Positions 1-12,654 of a stretch of DNA of 64,000 bases are shown in pieces (the first letter of the stretch is position 1; every line of letters begins with the position of its first letter). Made by a program: the position numbers and the translations under genes. Location of the stretch: positions 1,116,001 to 1,180,000 of the forward strand of contig JAQFVV010000232.1 of the NCBI GenBank assembly GCA_028023455.1. Direction: 5' to 3'. The stretch comes from Epiperipatus broadwayi (Eukaryota; Onychophora; Udeonychophora; Euonychophora; Peripatidae). Under the pieces are notes generated by a model. The model ran no database searches. It was not told where the DNA came from and saw only the letters and a list, made by a program, of their open reading frames with translations.

Positions 1-1862
1 CGATTGTCTCAAAGTTGGTAAATGATTATTTTACTTGTACTGATTAAGTTGTAAAACTGTAGGATAAAAACCTAAATCTACCCTGCTTCTGATACAAATG
101 TTGCCACTGTGTTGGGGTGATTAAAATCCCTGAGATCAGTTGCAAAAAGATACATAACATGGCTGCAGCTTAGTTAAACGATATTATGAGAAATTTGAAA
201 TAATGACTAAGCATATATATATAGAAGAAGAAGAAGAAGAAGAAGAAGAAGAAGAAGAAGAAGGAGGAGGAGGAGGAGGAAGAGAAGGAGGAGGAGGAGA
301 AGGAGGAGGAGTAGAAGGAGGAGGAGTAGGAGGAGGAGGAGTAGGAGGAGAAGGAGGAGGAGTAGGAGGAGGAGGAGTTTAATACCTTCAGCCTAAGTTG
401 CAGTCCATAAAGCCATTTGCTTAAATAAATATTTTAGTCAGAATAAAAGCTTGTTAAATTAGATTAGATTATGATAGGATGTATTATAATAAAATTTAGT
501 TAGTAATTTTAAAGTATGTTAGCTATTAAAGATAGGTATTTTAAATAGGTAAAGTTGTCAAGACAGTTTAGTTTAAATAAATTCAATTCTTATAGTTAAA
601 TAATAATTTTAAATGCAGTTGTTTAAATTAGCCTCAATTTAATGTTAAAGTAGTTTAAAAATAAAGAACTAGTTAACTTTCTTGTCTAGATGTATGTGCT
701 TGTATGTGTTTAATAATTGCTTGGTTTTAATTATTAAATGATATAATTCTAAAAATTAAAATTTCAATGATAAAGTATTATCAAGAAAACATGCAAAATA
801 AAGGGTTCATTTTATTAATTTATTGGATTTATTTTGTTCTTAAAAAGGATGAAAGAAGAGATTATTTTATTTAAGAATATAATAATTATTTAAAACATTT
901 TTTTTAATTTAATGTTTAAGTTTCATTAATTAATAAGTTATAGTCTCTCTTTCGTTCAGACAGTTATAGCACGTGATTTTTTTTTTTTTTGGATTGAGTA
1001 GATCAGAGTGACATAATAGTTCTTAATTAACTGTAAAAGTCAATTAAGCCTTTTAACCCCAGGTGTCTCTCCCAAGAAGGAGTGACTAAGTTTGATTGAC
1101 TGAGGGTTTTTTCTATAAAAACAGCTGATCATCATCATATAAGGGGTGACAATTACAACTTGGTCAACAGTTGCTTAATTCTTGTACTCATTTCCAGAAG
1201 AGTGTAATTTTTTTTTAATTATTATATTTTTTCTTTAACAAAAGTCATAATTTATTTAAGTTTCAAAAACAATCAATAATGTGCTGAACAAAATATAAGG
1301 TAAAACTGCCTTTTATATTTTCCTTCAATGTTTGGATTTTCTACTTTATTACTTAAAATGTCTCGAAACATTAAACCAATTCTTCAATGTAAATTTCTTC
1401 ATTTTTGTTTAACTTTAAATTGCATAATATTTCGGGTGATATGTTTACAAAGATTTATTCATAATTTCATGTCGGACATTATACTAATCCACTTTTGTTG
1501 CAACTATTATTATTGTAAAAGGAAGAACAAGTCAAAGTTTAGAGAAGTGCTTATTTTAATATTAACTTTAAGAAAATTAAACGTATCGTTTTGCTGATTT
1601 TTCTAATAAGATAGACTATTTGAAGAGAAAAGTTATGTTTCCTTTTAAATATTTTGATATTACGTTTATCAACTTTAAGAAGAAAAGAAAAGGAAAGAAT
1701 TAATTATGCAATTATATGAAAATAAACTGTTGTTTAGCACTAGAGATATTGCTAAAATATATTTGTTTTCTGTCTTGAAATAATGCTATTAAAACTTATT
1801 ATCTGCATAAAACCTGAAATTGACTTTTTATTTATTATTGTTATTATATTATAAAGATATAA
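1..1862. other. AT-rich DNA without recognisable gene
   Basis: Apart from the microsatellite at 224-377, I see only AT-rich sequence with short chance ORFs. The longest forward ORF (1328-1597, 89 codons) is rich in Phe, Ile, Leu and Cys codons, as expected from random AT-rich DNA, and has no motif I recognise. No splice-linked coding pattern was evident by eye. Confidence 0.6.
224..377 (+). repeat. GAA to GGA purine microsatellite
   Basis: A run of GAA triplets passes into GGA triplets with occasional GTA or GAA interruptions. All bases on this strand are purines for most of about 150 bases. Such homopurine tracts can form triplex or other non-B DNA in principle; that is general knowledge and nothing here shows it. 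Confidence 0.95.
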
Positions 1863-1870
1863 AAATAATT

Positions 1871-2943
1871 GGTAAAGGTTTACTTTAGCGACAACAAGAT
1901 AAAAATCATATTCGCCCTCTAGTTTTCAAAATTAGAAGTAAATTATTATACGAAAATCTTATATATATGCTACTATATTACAATTACATTAAAATTTATT
2001 AAAATGTAAAAGGTAATAAAAAAAATATTTATCATTTTAAAGAAATTGAAATAATTACACTAGATTAATTAAAATAATTTGTTTAAATTATTTGAAACTT
2101 AAGAATTTAAACTATCTACATTTATAACTTAACAATTTAAAGTATCTAGATTTATAGCACTTATTATAAAAAAAAAAGCACCGGCATAAGCAAAAAAATA
2201 GTCATTGACTGGGCTAATTTTTGTCATGAAGAGTGTGTCAAATATTTAGACACAAATCTGATGGTTGTCAGCGGAATGGATGACAATGGGGAGCCATTAG
2301 TCGTCGAAATCGACGAAACTTATTATTTCCACAGAAAATACCATGGGGGGGGGGGCTATACATAGAGAGCATTGGGTCTTTTGAGGTATTGAAAGAGTGT
2401 CAAGGAAGTACTTCTTGACAGAAGTTGTGGATAGAATAGCTGGCACATTGGAGGCCCTAATCCAGCAGAACATTTTACCAGGTACTCACATAATTTCAGA
2501 TGGCTGGACTGCATACAATAATATCAGCAAACTCAGCAATGGGGTATATATGCATTCGGTTGACATCCACCAGGACAACTTCATGAATCCTGAAGACCAT
2601 GACATACATACTCAGAATATTGAGAATATGTATGAGAGCGAAGCGTAAGCTGAAATTCCAATCTGGTACCAGCAGAGCTTTATTTTCATCGTACCTCCAA
2701 GAATTTGCCTTCCACGGTAGATATAGCACTGCCACCTTTTTCTCCAACTTCCTAGTATGTATAGGGTATAATTATGCTTAAAAAGGTAAATGCTTTTTTT
2801 TTATTATTATCTTTTACGTTTTAATTATAAATATTTACTGTAATTGTAATATAGGAGTAGATACATAAGATTTAGAATATTTTAGTTCTAATTTTAAAAA
2901 CTAGATGGCAAATATGCTCTGGTCACTAAAGTAAACCTTTACC
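1871..2943 (+). mobile_element. Merlin-1: decayed Merlin (IS1016/ISXO2-like) DNA transposon
   Basis: The element is bounded by terminal inverted repeats that start GGTAAAGGTTTACTTTAG at 1871 and recur inverted ending at 2943. They extend to about 1937 and 2886, with a shared inner block around the CATATT and TCTAG motifs. The flanking 8 bp, AAATAATT, is repeated exactly at 1863-1870 and 2944-2951. Merlin elements are known for 8-9-bp target duplications and an ISXO2-type transposase, and both fit here. At 1073 bp it is shorter than an autonomous copy should be, and its transposase has lost its N-terminal part. Confidence 0.9.
2190..2780 (+). pseudogene. Merlin-1 transposase remnant (DDE_Tnp_IS1595/ISXO2 family)
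   Basis: Read in more than one frame, this stretch keeps the three landmarks of an ISXO2-like DDE transposase. VEIDE lies near 2300-2315 (first Asp), an IISDGWTAY block near 2497-2520 (second Asp) and a TQNIEN block near 2610-2630 (Glu). The usual C-terminal block follows (GTSRALF, then a SYLQEF-like sequence, 2660-2710). Stops, frame changes and a poly-G run near 2345-2355 break it, and the N-terminal zinc-ribbon part is missing. The VEIDE motif also occurs in the intact transposase at 40413-41336, but the two proteins are clearly different lineages. Not functional. Confidence 0.88.
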
Positions 2944-2951
2944 AAATAATT

Positions 2952-5900
2952 GTCTATGCTTCGTTGTCACCTATAATGTTAAAGGTATAATATTTTATCA
3001 AGATACGAATGGAGGAAACTTTAAGAAAGGAAATGTGTTTAATTAAATGTTACTTTAAAAAAAATGCTTTAAAAGAAATTTATTAACTTTAATTACCTAG
3101 AATTGACTTTTATCGTTGCTTCATGAAAACTTATATATACGTGTGTGCTTATTAAAAATTATGTAAACACTACAAATGTATTATTTTGCTTTTTATTTAA
3201 AACTATGAATCCAGAAAAAGAAAAGAAAATTCTATGAAATGAATAGCGCTATATTCTGACGTCGTTGAATAAATATGTTCCAAAATTCTTATTATATTGG
3301 CCAACTTCTATGAACACTCACTAATTTATAGAATATTATTAGAATTAAGAACTTTAATATTTATTTGCTATTATTATTATTGTGCTTACCAGAATTCCAT
3401 TTGCCATATCTTAAAAAAAGGTTTTTTCTTGTTGACATGCAGTACATTTTCCTACATGGACAAGCTGCCGGAGAAGGACTTTTATACCCCCAGTAAACCG
3501 CAATGGAAAGTTTCCATTAAATGGACTAACGTGTTTTTTTTTTTTTTAATATTTGACTTTTTTTTTTGATTATAAATATTATTATGATATTATTCTAATT
3601 TCATATGTCAAAGTAATTGTATTGCTGTTGGGATGTCCACACATTCTCTGGTAATTTTCATATATCTTTTATGTGGTGGTTTTTTAATTCCATTTGCAAA
3701 ATATCTTATTGGTAAGAGTATTCATCTCTTTCATTTATTTTCTATTTTAAGATTTTGAGTATTTCAGTCACTCATTAGTTAAACAGTGCTATAAATATTT
3801 GCTGGAAGTCTAGTATTTTTAATAATTATTATAGCAGAAATAGTTCACAGTTATATATCTGTTAATCGTGAATTTAATTATTTTATATTGCCATACTTTA
3901 TTTTGCATTACGTCCACTTATTCATTTAATTTATATGCTATATTTCATATATGTGTGTATTTCTATTATCTATTGCCAGAATTTATGTGCTTTTAGTCTT
4001 AAATAATTTAATAGTTGGTTGACAAACTGCTATTGCTGGTTTCAGAGGTTTCTCATCGTTTGATAATTTTATGCATATATTAAATTAGTTATCTTTAGTG
4101 TAAATCACGATCTTGCCATTGTTGTTTGTATGAGGTATCTGCCTTAGTAATTAGGCTTATATATTATAATCTTTTATTGTGCCTGCGTGGGATTGATTCT
4201 CCCCATGGCTTATAGTTATTCCATGAGCTTGATAGTGCTTTATATTTCTTGTAATATTGATCATTTTGTTGTTATTGAAGGTACCTAGATCCCTGGAGAT
4301 CATTTATATTTGGTGTGTTTTCCCCTATTTTCCTGATGCGCTGCGACATAGTCCAGGCATCCTCTCTTTTCTGTCTCAAAGACAGGCATTTGGAAGCCAC
4401 CATTCTTTTGATGTTTTCTTGTTCTGTGGAGCTTTGTCATGCCTATCACTCATGATGAAATTTATATGTTCCACCATAGTAGGTGAGGTAGTATGTATAC
4501 TAAAATTGACATGGCAATGAGTAGTAAGTTTTGAAGAGTTATTCAGGTTGCATTATGTACAATGCTTAGTGGTAAATGGCAATGTCTGTATTGTGTTGCT
4601 GAATCAATTGGCCAGCCACAAGTAAACTAGCAATATATTATATTTTTATGCATTTAATATCTAGCATTTGGCATTTAGATACTATATACACCATATGTTT
4701 GCTGTATAACCATTTGGATCACCTCACCAATGGAGTTGTAAGTTCTTTGGTATTTAAAATATTATCATTATTAGTATGTGGACAGTAATTTAGTATGATT
4801 TATGTGTGATTTCTGGTAAATGGCCAATTTCTCTAAAAAAAAGTAATGTAGAAACTTAGATTTATATCATGCAATTTTTGTTAAGTTCATTGCATTCTTC
4901 AATTATTAATAGTGCAAGATTTATATAATTCCCTATATCCAATGCTCATTGATATTGTATTAGTTTAATTTCTATAAAATTAGCCAATTACAATTTAGCT
5001 AAATAGTGTGTTAACTTGCCTTTCAAGGCTATAAATTACTTGACAAATATAAATGTTTAAATTATATGATAGTTCAGCTTAGTCCAAGCTAAAACTTTTG
5101 GTATTGTTTCTTTAAAATTTCAATATGTTTAAAAAGTACATCAACTAGTTTGAGATGAATTAATTTCATTCATAAGTTAATTTTTGTGGAAATATTGATG
5201 TCCAACCCACTTATTGGTCCTGTAGTTAAACCTTATGATAACTAATAGTAAAAGTCTGGATATGCCTATGTGTCAACTAATATATATATATATAATGACA
5301 TTTATAACAGCACTTGTAGCAGCAAAGAGTTCTGAATATTGCATGTAGAAAAAAAAACTTGTACATAATATTTATGTTGATATTTAATCAATTTAATTAT
5401 TTTATTATTAAAATATTCAGTTTCTGTTTTCTTTTTCTATATGTCATTTGTCTTTGGTTCACACACAAATTTCCATATATCTATTAGATTTATTGAGTTT
5501 GTCATTTGCAATGTTTATAATGTTACAATTCTGATTTCTGTCAGATAAATTTTGGGTAACAGATGATCTAAATTTGCATTTCCAAAAACTCACCATATTT
5601 AATAAAAATCTTTTGTAAAGCTTTTCAATTCCAAAGACTGGAATTTTATATGAGAATAATTAGAATTGAATATTTTAAATATCCATTCAAAATTGATATA
5701 ATTTTGGTTTAGATTATTCTAGCTATTTAGACTGCATAAATTTTATAGACCATTCCATTATAATGTGAATATACAAATTGTGTACTTGGTAATTTAATTT
5801 GAGGGGTCTATGGGGTAGTAGAAGGACATAAAATGTACCCTTTTCTTTCTATTATTTTTGAATGATGTCCTGGATAAATGGTTATAGTTATTCTGAATTT

Positions 5901-6179
5901 TAGAATATTCACTTTTGCCATTATTTTAACAATTAGACATTTTCCTTCTGTAATCATTTCTATTGTTTTTTATTATGTGTTAGGAAGCATTCCCTTATAA
6001 GAAAAGTTTATGCTTCCTAGAGCCTCCCAGGATATCAGTCATACATTGGCAACCAATGATTATAGAAGAAATCTCCAAAGTGCTTAGAATCCTGAGATCA
6101 TTATCAGCATTAGTATTTCTTTCATTTATTGTAACTGCCACTGAGCCCTTTCTGTAAGAGTCTCTTATGATTATCCATT
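2952..6179. other. AT-rich DNA, nothing recognised
   Basis: No ORF here exceeds about 90 codons and none shows a recognisable domain. There are small simple repeats, for example a TA run near 5280-5295 and a T run near 3535-3565. The stretch 4257-4520 is less AT-rich than its surroundings and may be part of an unrecognised old repeat. Confidence 0.5.
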
Positions 6180-6690
6180 TGTTTTAACATCACTCTATTC
6201 ACCAATTTCATCACATCCTCACTATTCACCATTTTCATCACTTCCTCTCACTATCCCTTCATTCCTCCCCTCATCACCATCTCATCTCCCTATCCGTCTT
6301 TCCTGTAGGTTACAATTGGTACAATCTTCATCACTTCCTCACCATCATGCCCCCTCTCTATATTCCTCTCCCTATCCTACCACTCCCAGTTTCATCTCTC
6401 CATTCCCATTTTCACAAACTTCATCATCATCATCTCGTCTCCCTATCCACCACTTCCCCGAAGGTTACAATTGGCACCACAACATGGTGGCCTGATTGGT
6501 TGGTTAATTATAGAACTGGTTTTTAGCATCCAATTTATTAGGTTTCATTGATGATGGTGATAGTATAAGCTTACAATTATCATTTCCTCACCATCGCACC
6601 CCCTCTCTGTATTCCTCTCCCTATCCTTCCATTCCATCTTCATTCTCCCTCCCTTTTCCTTCCTTGCCTCACATGCCCCTCCCATAGGTT
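6180..6690. repeat. CT-rich imperfect repeat region
   Basis: This half-kilobase is pyrimidine-rich on the + strand. It repeats short blocks such as CATCACTTCCTCACCATC, CCTCTCCCTATCC and AGGTTACAATTGG at irregular spacing. The shared blocks suggest a degenerate tandem array with a unit of a few hundred bases or less, with short non-repetitive pieces between. No coding potential is apparent. Confidence 0.6.
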
Positions 6691-6849
6691 ACAATATATA
6701 TATAAAATAGATGTGGGAGGAAAATAGTTAGGCATCTGGACTTGAAATAGATAGAGTTAAATATAGGTAATGAGAAACAAGCTAGTAGCAACAACAAACA
6801 AAAAATAAATCATAAGATAGAGATGATGAGCAGATATGTTGTTAATCTA

Positions 6850-7300
6850 AATGTAGAAATAAAATTAAATAAAGTAGTATATGTATGAAGATAATGCACT
6901 CCAAAATATAAGAGCCAATGGAAAAAAAACAATTACAGAAAAAGTGATGGAATCCCATGAGATACAAACTCATGATCAGCCAGAGATAGTAATGGAGAGC
7001 ATTAGTTGTGCTATGGTGATGATTATGCTGAAAACAATCCAAGAGAACATAAATGAAAGCAATTCTGACTTCATGAAGAACAAGTTGATAAAATAAATGA
7101 CATATCTAAAAAAAACTGAAGATAATCAAAGCTGACTTCAGGTCAGTAAAATAAATGAGATGCTTATATAGTTTTATATAGTACATCAGCAGTTTAGAGA
7201 TACTTTAATGGAAACTCTGACAGAATAAGTTAAACTTACAATAGTGACTATCCCAAACTTGATGGGACTCGCTATTTAGTAAGCCTTGTAGTTTTCAAAA
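6850..7300 (+). pseudogene. old retroelement remnant, first gag-like copy
   Basis: A 71-codon ORF (6881-7096) rich in Glu, Asn, Lys and Ile is followed by a broken stretch (7165-7300). That stretch matches, with many changes, the segment at about 10255-10400, for example the shared AATAAGTTAAACTTACAATAG-type block. The hAT element at 7309-9752 sits between the two copies. I infer a diverged internal duplication of a gag-like region in an old LTR retroelement whose RT remnant lies at 11480-11860. No gag motif is certain here. Confidence 0.4.
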
Positions 7301-7308
7301 ATTTAAGT

Positions 7309-9752
7309 CAGTGTTTTCCAACACATGCATTAAATCTCATTTGTGTGTTGCAAGAATTTAATCTAAAATATTAATACAAAGTTTACTAAAATGAAAAATA
7401 CATAAAATCTAGAAAAGTACTGACAAGTTACAACAATTCTGAAAAATGCATGCTCAATTACTCCATCACCTTGATATGAATTTAGCATGCAATTCTTATT
7501 GTGTTGTAGATTAAATTAGCAAATGGGAATGTTTACTTCACATCTAATTCGTAATATGTATAAAAATCCAGTTGTTGCAATATAGTGGTCATAAGTGAAT
7601 GATTAGTCATTAGCAGTCATAGGTTTATAAAGTATATTCTACTCATTAACCATTCCTTATCTGGTTCTATAATAATAATTCTATCATTATTATGTGTTAT
7701 TCATTACAGATGTGTAAAGTTATCAAAGATATGCAATATGTATCTTATTTATAAAATTGTGAAATTCAGTAGCTTAGTAAGGTAAATATTTATAATAATT
7801 TTTTTAAAAAATTAATATATTTCAAAATTTAAACTGGCATTAAAATGGATAATTTTTAAATAGAAAATGATCAAAAAGCAAAGATAAAGAAACTGATAAT
7901 GATGATGGTACTAAACTGGCATCTTCTGCTAAAAAATCTCGAATCATGTCAGAGATTTGTTGAAAGATATATAGCATTTTCATTTTCATGGGTAACTGAT
8001 ATAGACTGTCCTCCACCAATTTGCATTCTTTGTAATGAAAAACTTCCAATGCTTCTGTAGTTCATAATAAATTGCAATGTCATTTAGTTACAAAACATCC
8101 AAACCTCTTAACAAAGTCACCTGATTATTTCAAAAGTTTTTTAAATTCAAAAGAGAAATAAGCACAGTCATTTACAAAATATCACAAAATCTCTGACAAA
8201 ACAAAAGAATGTAGTTTGTTAATTGATGAGCTAAGAGCACAAAGAGGAAAAGTGAATTCTATTGCTGAAAATCTAATCTTAGCAGATTGATATCTCATGG
8301 TGAAAACCTTATTAGGGGATGCTGCAGAAAAGGAAATTCTGAAAATTCCTCAAACATGTCAGAATTATATCTAAATTCAAGTTCATAATATATTTGCACT
8401 TCAAATCAATTAATCAACAGATATAAGGGGGGAAATACAGTTAATGTTATTTCATCAGAATTATTATTAATAGTGAAATGACTAATCAATTTTTCTTTTG
8501 TAAAGAATTATATGAAAGAACAACATGAAAAGATATTTTTAAAATAAACAATTATATAAAAAGTTATAATTTAAGTTGGAAATCTTGCATAGGAATTTGT
8601 ACTGATAAAGCAAAATCTATGACAGATTCAGTAAAAGAATTTGTTGCTAAAGCTAATAAATACAGTCATGTTGTTATTTTGACTCACTGTTTTTTTACAT
8701 TGAGAGTTTAATTTTCAAATGTATTGTTAATGATTTGCAAATTGTTCTACAGCAGGTCATTAAAATGGTTAATTTTATCAAAAGTAAACCTCGAAAAAAT
8801 TTCTAAATTATGTGAAGCTACAAAAGCAGATCACATACTATTCTTATTGCACACTGAGTACAATGGTTACCAAAAAGCAAGGTGATAGCATGATTTTACA
8901 AAGTGCATAGAGAATTGCTTATTTATTTTACAAGTGAGAAAAATGAATATACTGATTATTTGAGTAATGAAGTATGACAATAAAAGTTGGTGTTTCTGAC
9001 AGATTTGCTTGACCACCTGAATAAACTAAATTTAAGCTTGCAAAGAAAAATAATATTTTAGTATCCACTGACAAAATTAAATCCCTTAATTAAAAATTAG
9101 GTATGTGGAAAAGGAGAATAAAAGATAGAAACCTAGATATGTTTCCACTAATGTAAAAACTAAATATGATAATAAAATTTTAATGTTAATAACCAAAACA
9201 CAACATTAGAAGAAAAAATTCAGCAATATTTTCTATTTTCAAATCTTCATGAATATGACGAATATTTTCTTAATTTAAAAAATTCTGACCGATCTGATAG
9301 AAATTTAAGAATAGAATTTGATGAAATTAATGTATCAGCATTTTGGTTAAAAATTTTATTTAAATTTATAAATATATCAACAAAGATCTTAAAAAATTTA
9401 TTGCCTTTCTCTACTTTGTATTTATATGAATTGGCATATTTATCAATGACTGAAACTAAAAGCAAAAAATGTGAGAGACTACTTTCCATGGAACAAGAAC
9501 TCAAGGTTTCTTTGTCTACAATTCGTCCTAAAATAAATTTTGTGAAGAACAACAAGCACAATTATCACATTAGCATTAAAAAAATTTGATTTTTTTTTTT
9601 ATAAATATAAATATATTGACAAAATTTATTTCTTTATAATAAATATAAAATTTGTGTAAAATTTTGTTATTTTTTCTAAAATGTCTAGTGTGTCACAAAA
9701 ATATAATTAACTCTGAAGTGAATCGTCAGTAAAGAAAGGTTGAGAACTGCTG
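7309..9752 (+). mobile_element. decayed hAT transposon, ZBED5/SCAND3-like
   Basis: The left end starts CAGTGTTTTCCAAC at 7309, and the inverted right end reads CAGCAGTTCTCAAC from 9752. The flanking 8 bp are ATTTAAGT (7301-7308) and ATTTAAGC (9753-9760), one mismatch in eight. hAT elements make 8-bp duplications and usually start with CAG, so ends, duplication and coding content agree. Old-retroelement sequence resumes on the right, with similarity to the segment near 10400-10460. The internal transposase is heavily mutated. Confidence 0.88.
7930..9590 (+). pseudogene. hAT transposase remnant (BED finger to dimerisation domain)
   Basis: Near 7960-8110, frame by frame, there is a BED-finger-like pattern: PICILCNEK with its two cysteines, then a KLQCHLVTKHP block carrying the histidines, followed by a DYFKSFL-like sequence. 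This order is typical of ZBED5/SCAND3-like hAT proteins. The middle (8180-9200) keeps scattered blocks between stops. The C-terminal end (about 9246-9590) keeps the hAT dimerisation signature, with LPFSTLYLYE, SKKCERLLSMEQEL and LSTIRPKI in order and a stop near 9589. Many stops and frameshifts exclude function. Introns cannot be ruled out, but the motif spacing does not require any. Confidence 0.87.
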
Positions 9753-10480
9753 ATTTAAGCAATAAGTATTAAATTGCAATTAGAGCAAAGGCTAAGGCTA
9801 GCTTAAAAAGGGAATTGATAACATATCTAGGGAACTATCCAAAAGACTAGATGGAGATTTAATAAATCTAAATGATAGAGTAGGTGAAGTTAACAAAAAG
9901 ATGAACAAAAATGTGGAAAAGTTTGAACAGAAAGAACAATTCCAAGATACCATGAACCAAAGAAGCATCATTAAAAATGAAAAAAAAAAAATTAATAGCT
10001 TAGCACAATATTTAGAAGTACTCCAAATAAGAGATATGGCCATAAAAAGATACAAGATGAGATGTACTCCAAATGATGGGCCATAAAAAGGCACAATATA
10101 AGATAATGATCATATTAAAGACACTAGCTGATCAGAAAATAAATGAACAGTGCAATTTACCTATAACTGATCTCATGAGACAGGTAGCATTCAATGAAAA
10201 TGTGATAAGACTAAAAAGAAACTAAGTTTTGAAAATTATAATGTTTTTAGGTCACACTGATGAAACTTTTATAAAGTATTTCAGCAATTTAGAAGTGTTT
10301 CACTAGAAACCCTATGACAGAATAAGCTAAACTTGCAATAGTTTGTAACCATCTATGTGAGATTCTAAGATTGATGGGACTCCCTGTTTAAACTTTTAGT
10401 TTTCAAGATTTAAGCAATCAGTATTAAATTGCTATTGAAGCAAAGACTACCAAAAAGGCATTAAATACCAGGTATCTTAG
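9753..10480 (+). pseudogene. old retroelement remnant, gag-like region
   Basis: The ORF 9901-10086 continues a frame open from about 9800 and reads as a charged, coiled-coil-like segment (VNKKMNKNVEKFEQKEQ). Further on, around 10245-10460, frames give GHTDETFIKYFSNLEVF and later NQYKIAIEAK, patterns like those in Gypsy-type gag proteins. The 10255-10400 part matches 7165-7300, and 9753-9800 matches about 10400-10460, so this unit is duplicated around the hAT insertion. Calling it gag rests on its position upstream of RT and on general character only. Confidence 0.45.
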
Positions 10481-11479
10481 GAAAAATGCTGACCTGATGA
10501 GTCATACATTCAATTTTCCAGAATGCAAATGGTCAAACTTAGAGTCTTAATAGCCAATTGATTATCTGAAAATCATAATTCGGTAGTTAGGCATAGCTTT
10601 CCTATATTAGCACTGATTGATAAATGGTTGAGCAAGGTGCTGAACTGCTTAGTGCATTCAATAAATAATAAGCTTACATGAGAAAAAAGAGACAGGGTTT
10701 AAACCTCAAAACAAGTTTAAGTATTAAATGATCTTGTATATGTGAAAATTGGAAAAATAAAAACAATATATCATGGTATAACACAAAAAATGAGGTTAAC
10801 AGAAAGTCCAAAAAAAGCCTGGGTTATCTGCCATATTGGGAGAGACTCACATATAAAATACAATAATCATTGCCAATAGAAATAACATTTACCTTCAATC
10901 TGGAATAGTCATACTGAGATTAAAATAGCACTAAAAACTCAATGTAATATAGTAAACAAAGAGGAATATCAATAATACATTTCTTGCTTTGAGACCTGAG
11001 GAGGGTAGAAAGTAATTGACTGCAGAATAGGGGGGATTGATGGAGAAATAAATAATTTATGTTTGGGATGAAAGAGTTTACCAACTTGCATTGCATAATT
11101 GCCCTAAATTCAAATAATGGTGGTTGGTATTAATGTAGAGGGATTGTTTAATTTGAGCAGCAAAATAACTGGGATGTCTGAAATTTCATATGAGATTATT
11201 CATTTGAACTCACATATTCAGAATTTATGCTTTCTATGTTATCAAATAGCAAGAAGTTTTAATTAGTGTCCAAGAAAAGCTGAGCGTAGATATGGGTAGG
11301 AAAGAAATGCACAAACCATATACTGTATTGTTAATTTTAAGAGCTTATTTATGAGATCATTCTGGGATCTGATTTCATGCAGAAAACTGGCTGCATCCCC
11401 TGGACTATGACAAATGTTTGGTTATGTGAGAAAAAATGGAATTGTGAATTTTAGGCCACAAAATTTATATCAATCTACA

Positions 11480-11870
11480 GAGATATGTAGCCTGTAAGAT
11501 AATATTCAATAACAGGAAATAATTGCAAAAATTCAGGAATTGCCACATATCAAAGATGGAAGGGAAACCAGATTTGAATATATCATTGATTGACATAAAT
11601 ATCAAACTTTCTAGTATTCCTGAAATTATAAAAGGATATAAACACTAGATTAGGGTAATGAATGACCAAACATATCAAGACCAATACCCCATTCCTCATC
11701 AGTATAAAGAGGAAGTAGAGAAACAATTGCTCCAGATATTGTAGTGGGGAATCATCCCTAAACACTCTTCACCATTCAACAATGTTATTGTAGCAGTAAA
11801 AATAAAGATTATATTAGACTCTACTTAGATGCAAGACAATAAAATTGGATTACTATGACATATAGCAATA
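11480..11870 (+). pseudogene. Gypsy-type reverse transcriptase N-terminal remnant
   Basis: In the forward frame through 11480-11860 the translation keeps the entry to a Gypsy-type RT domain: PIPHQYKEEVEKQLLQIL, then WGIIPKHSSPFNNVIVAVK, each interrupted only by single stops. A Leu-Asp-Ala-Arg-Gln block near 11816-11832, in another frame, fits the usual CLDxRxLN motif. This corresponds to the 'PxPxxYxxxVxxQlxxmLxxGII' region known from Ty3/Gypsy pol. The fingers and palm, including the catalytic YxDD, are not visible downstream, so the copy is truncated or scrambled. Confidence 0.75.
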
Positions 11871-12060
11871 TACCTCCATTAACATATGATCTATTAATGA
11901 GATTTAAAGGTGTAATGGTCAAATTTATACACTCGCGCAACAAATTCCAGAGTTTTAGTAAATCGTCCCAAGGCTGATCAAAATGAGGTTGTTGAGACCC
12001 CATGTCCAATCTTGCCTTAGTTCCTTTACCACCACTCAAAGATTTACTACCTTACAGATG

Positions 12061-12638
12061 ACATATATGAAGTCACAGTAGTATTTTCTTTAATCGCATG
12101 CCAGCAGTAGCACATTGGTAAAACATAAGACTATAGGAATCTGGCATATTTAACAGTATAGCTATATATAGGTGTAGGCATGAGCATAATTACTAAATAT
12201 GGATTGTGATTCTTAATAACTAATGGTTAACTAATTAATGATGACTTAATAATTAATTAATAAGCAATGATGAGTAATGATTCAATAAGAATGATGATGA
12301 GCAAAATTGATACACTAAGCAAAAGTTAAAATTTAAATTAATTTAATGAAGGCCAAGTATTTAAATAATAAAATTAATAAATGAAATTATAAAATTATAA
12401 TAGGATTAAATGGATTGTCTCACTTGCAGGTAAAAATTTAGGGATTACAACTTATTAACATTTGAAGTTTTGGTTCACACACAGGTGATGGTTTTGGAAA
12501 TAAGATTTATGGTTTATATATATATAGAGAGAGAGCATTTCAAATCACTCGCAGGTGATTTTAGTTTTCTGGTTACAAATTATTTAATTTACTTTGCTTT
12601 CTATATATATATATCACTCACAGGTGATGAAGATTTAT
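12061..12638. other. AT-rich DNA with short hairpin repeats
   Basis: This gap holds AT-rich sequence with (TA)n and (GA)n runs. A motif of the type ATCACTCxCAGGTGAT recurs near 12545-12560 and 12612-12630, with a related ACAGGTGATGG near 12480; each can form a small hairpin. No coding pattern is visible. Confidence 0.5.
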
Positions 12639-12654
12639 AACACACTGAAGCAGT

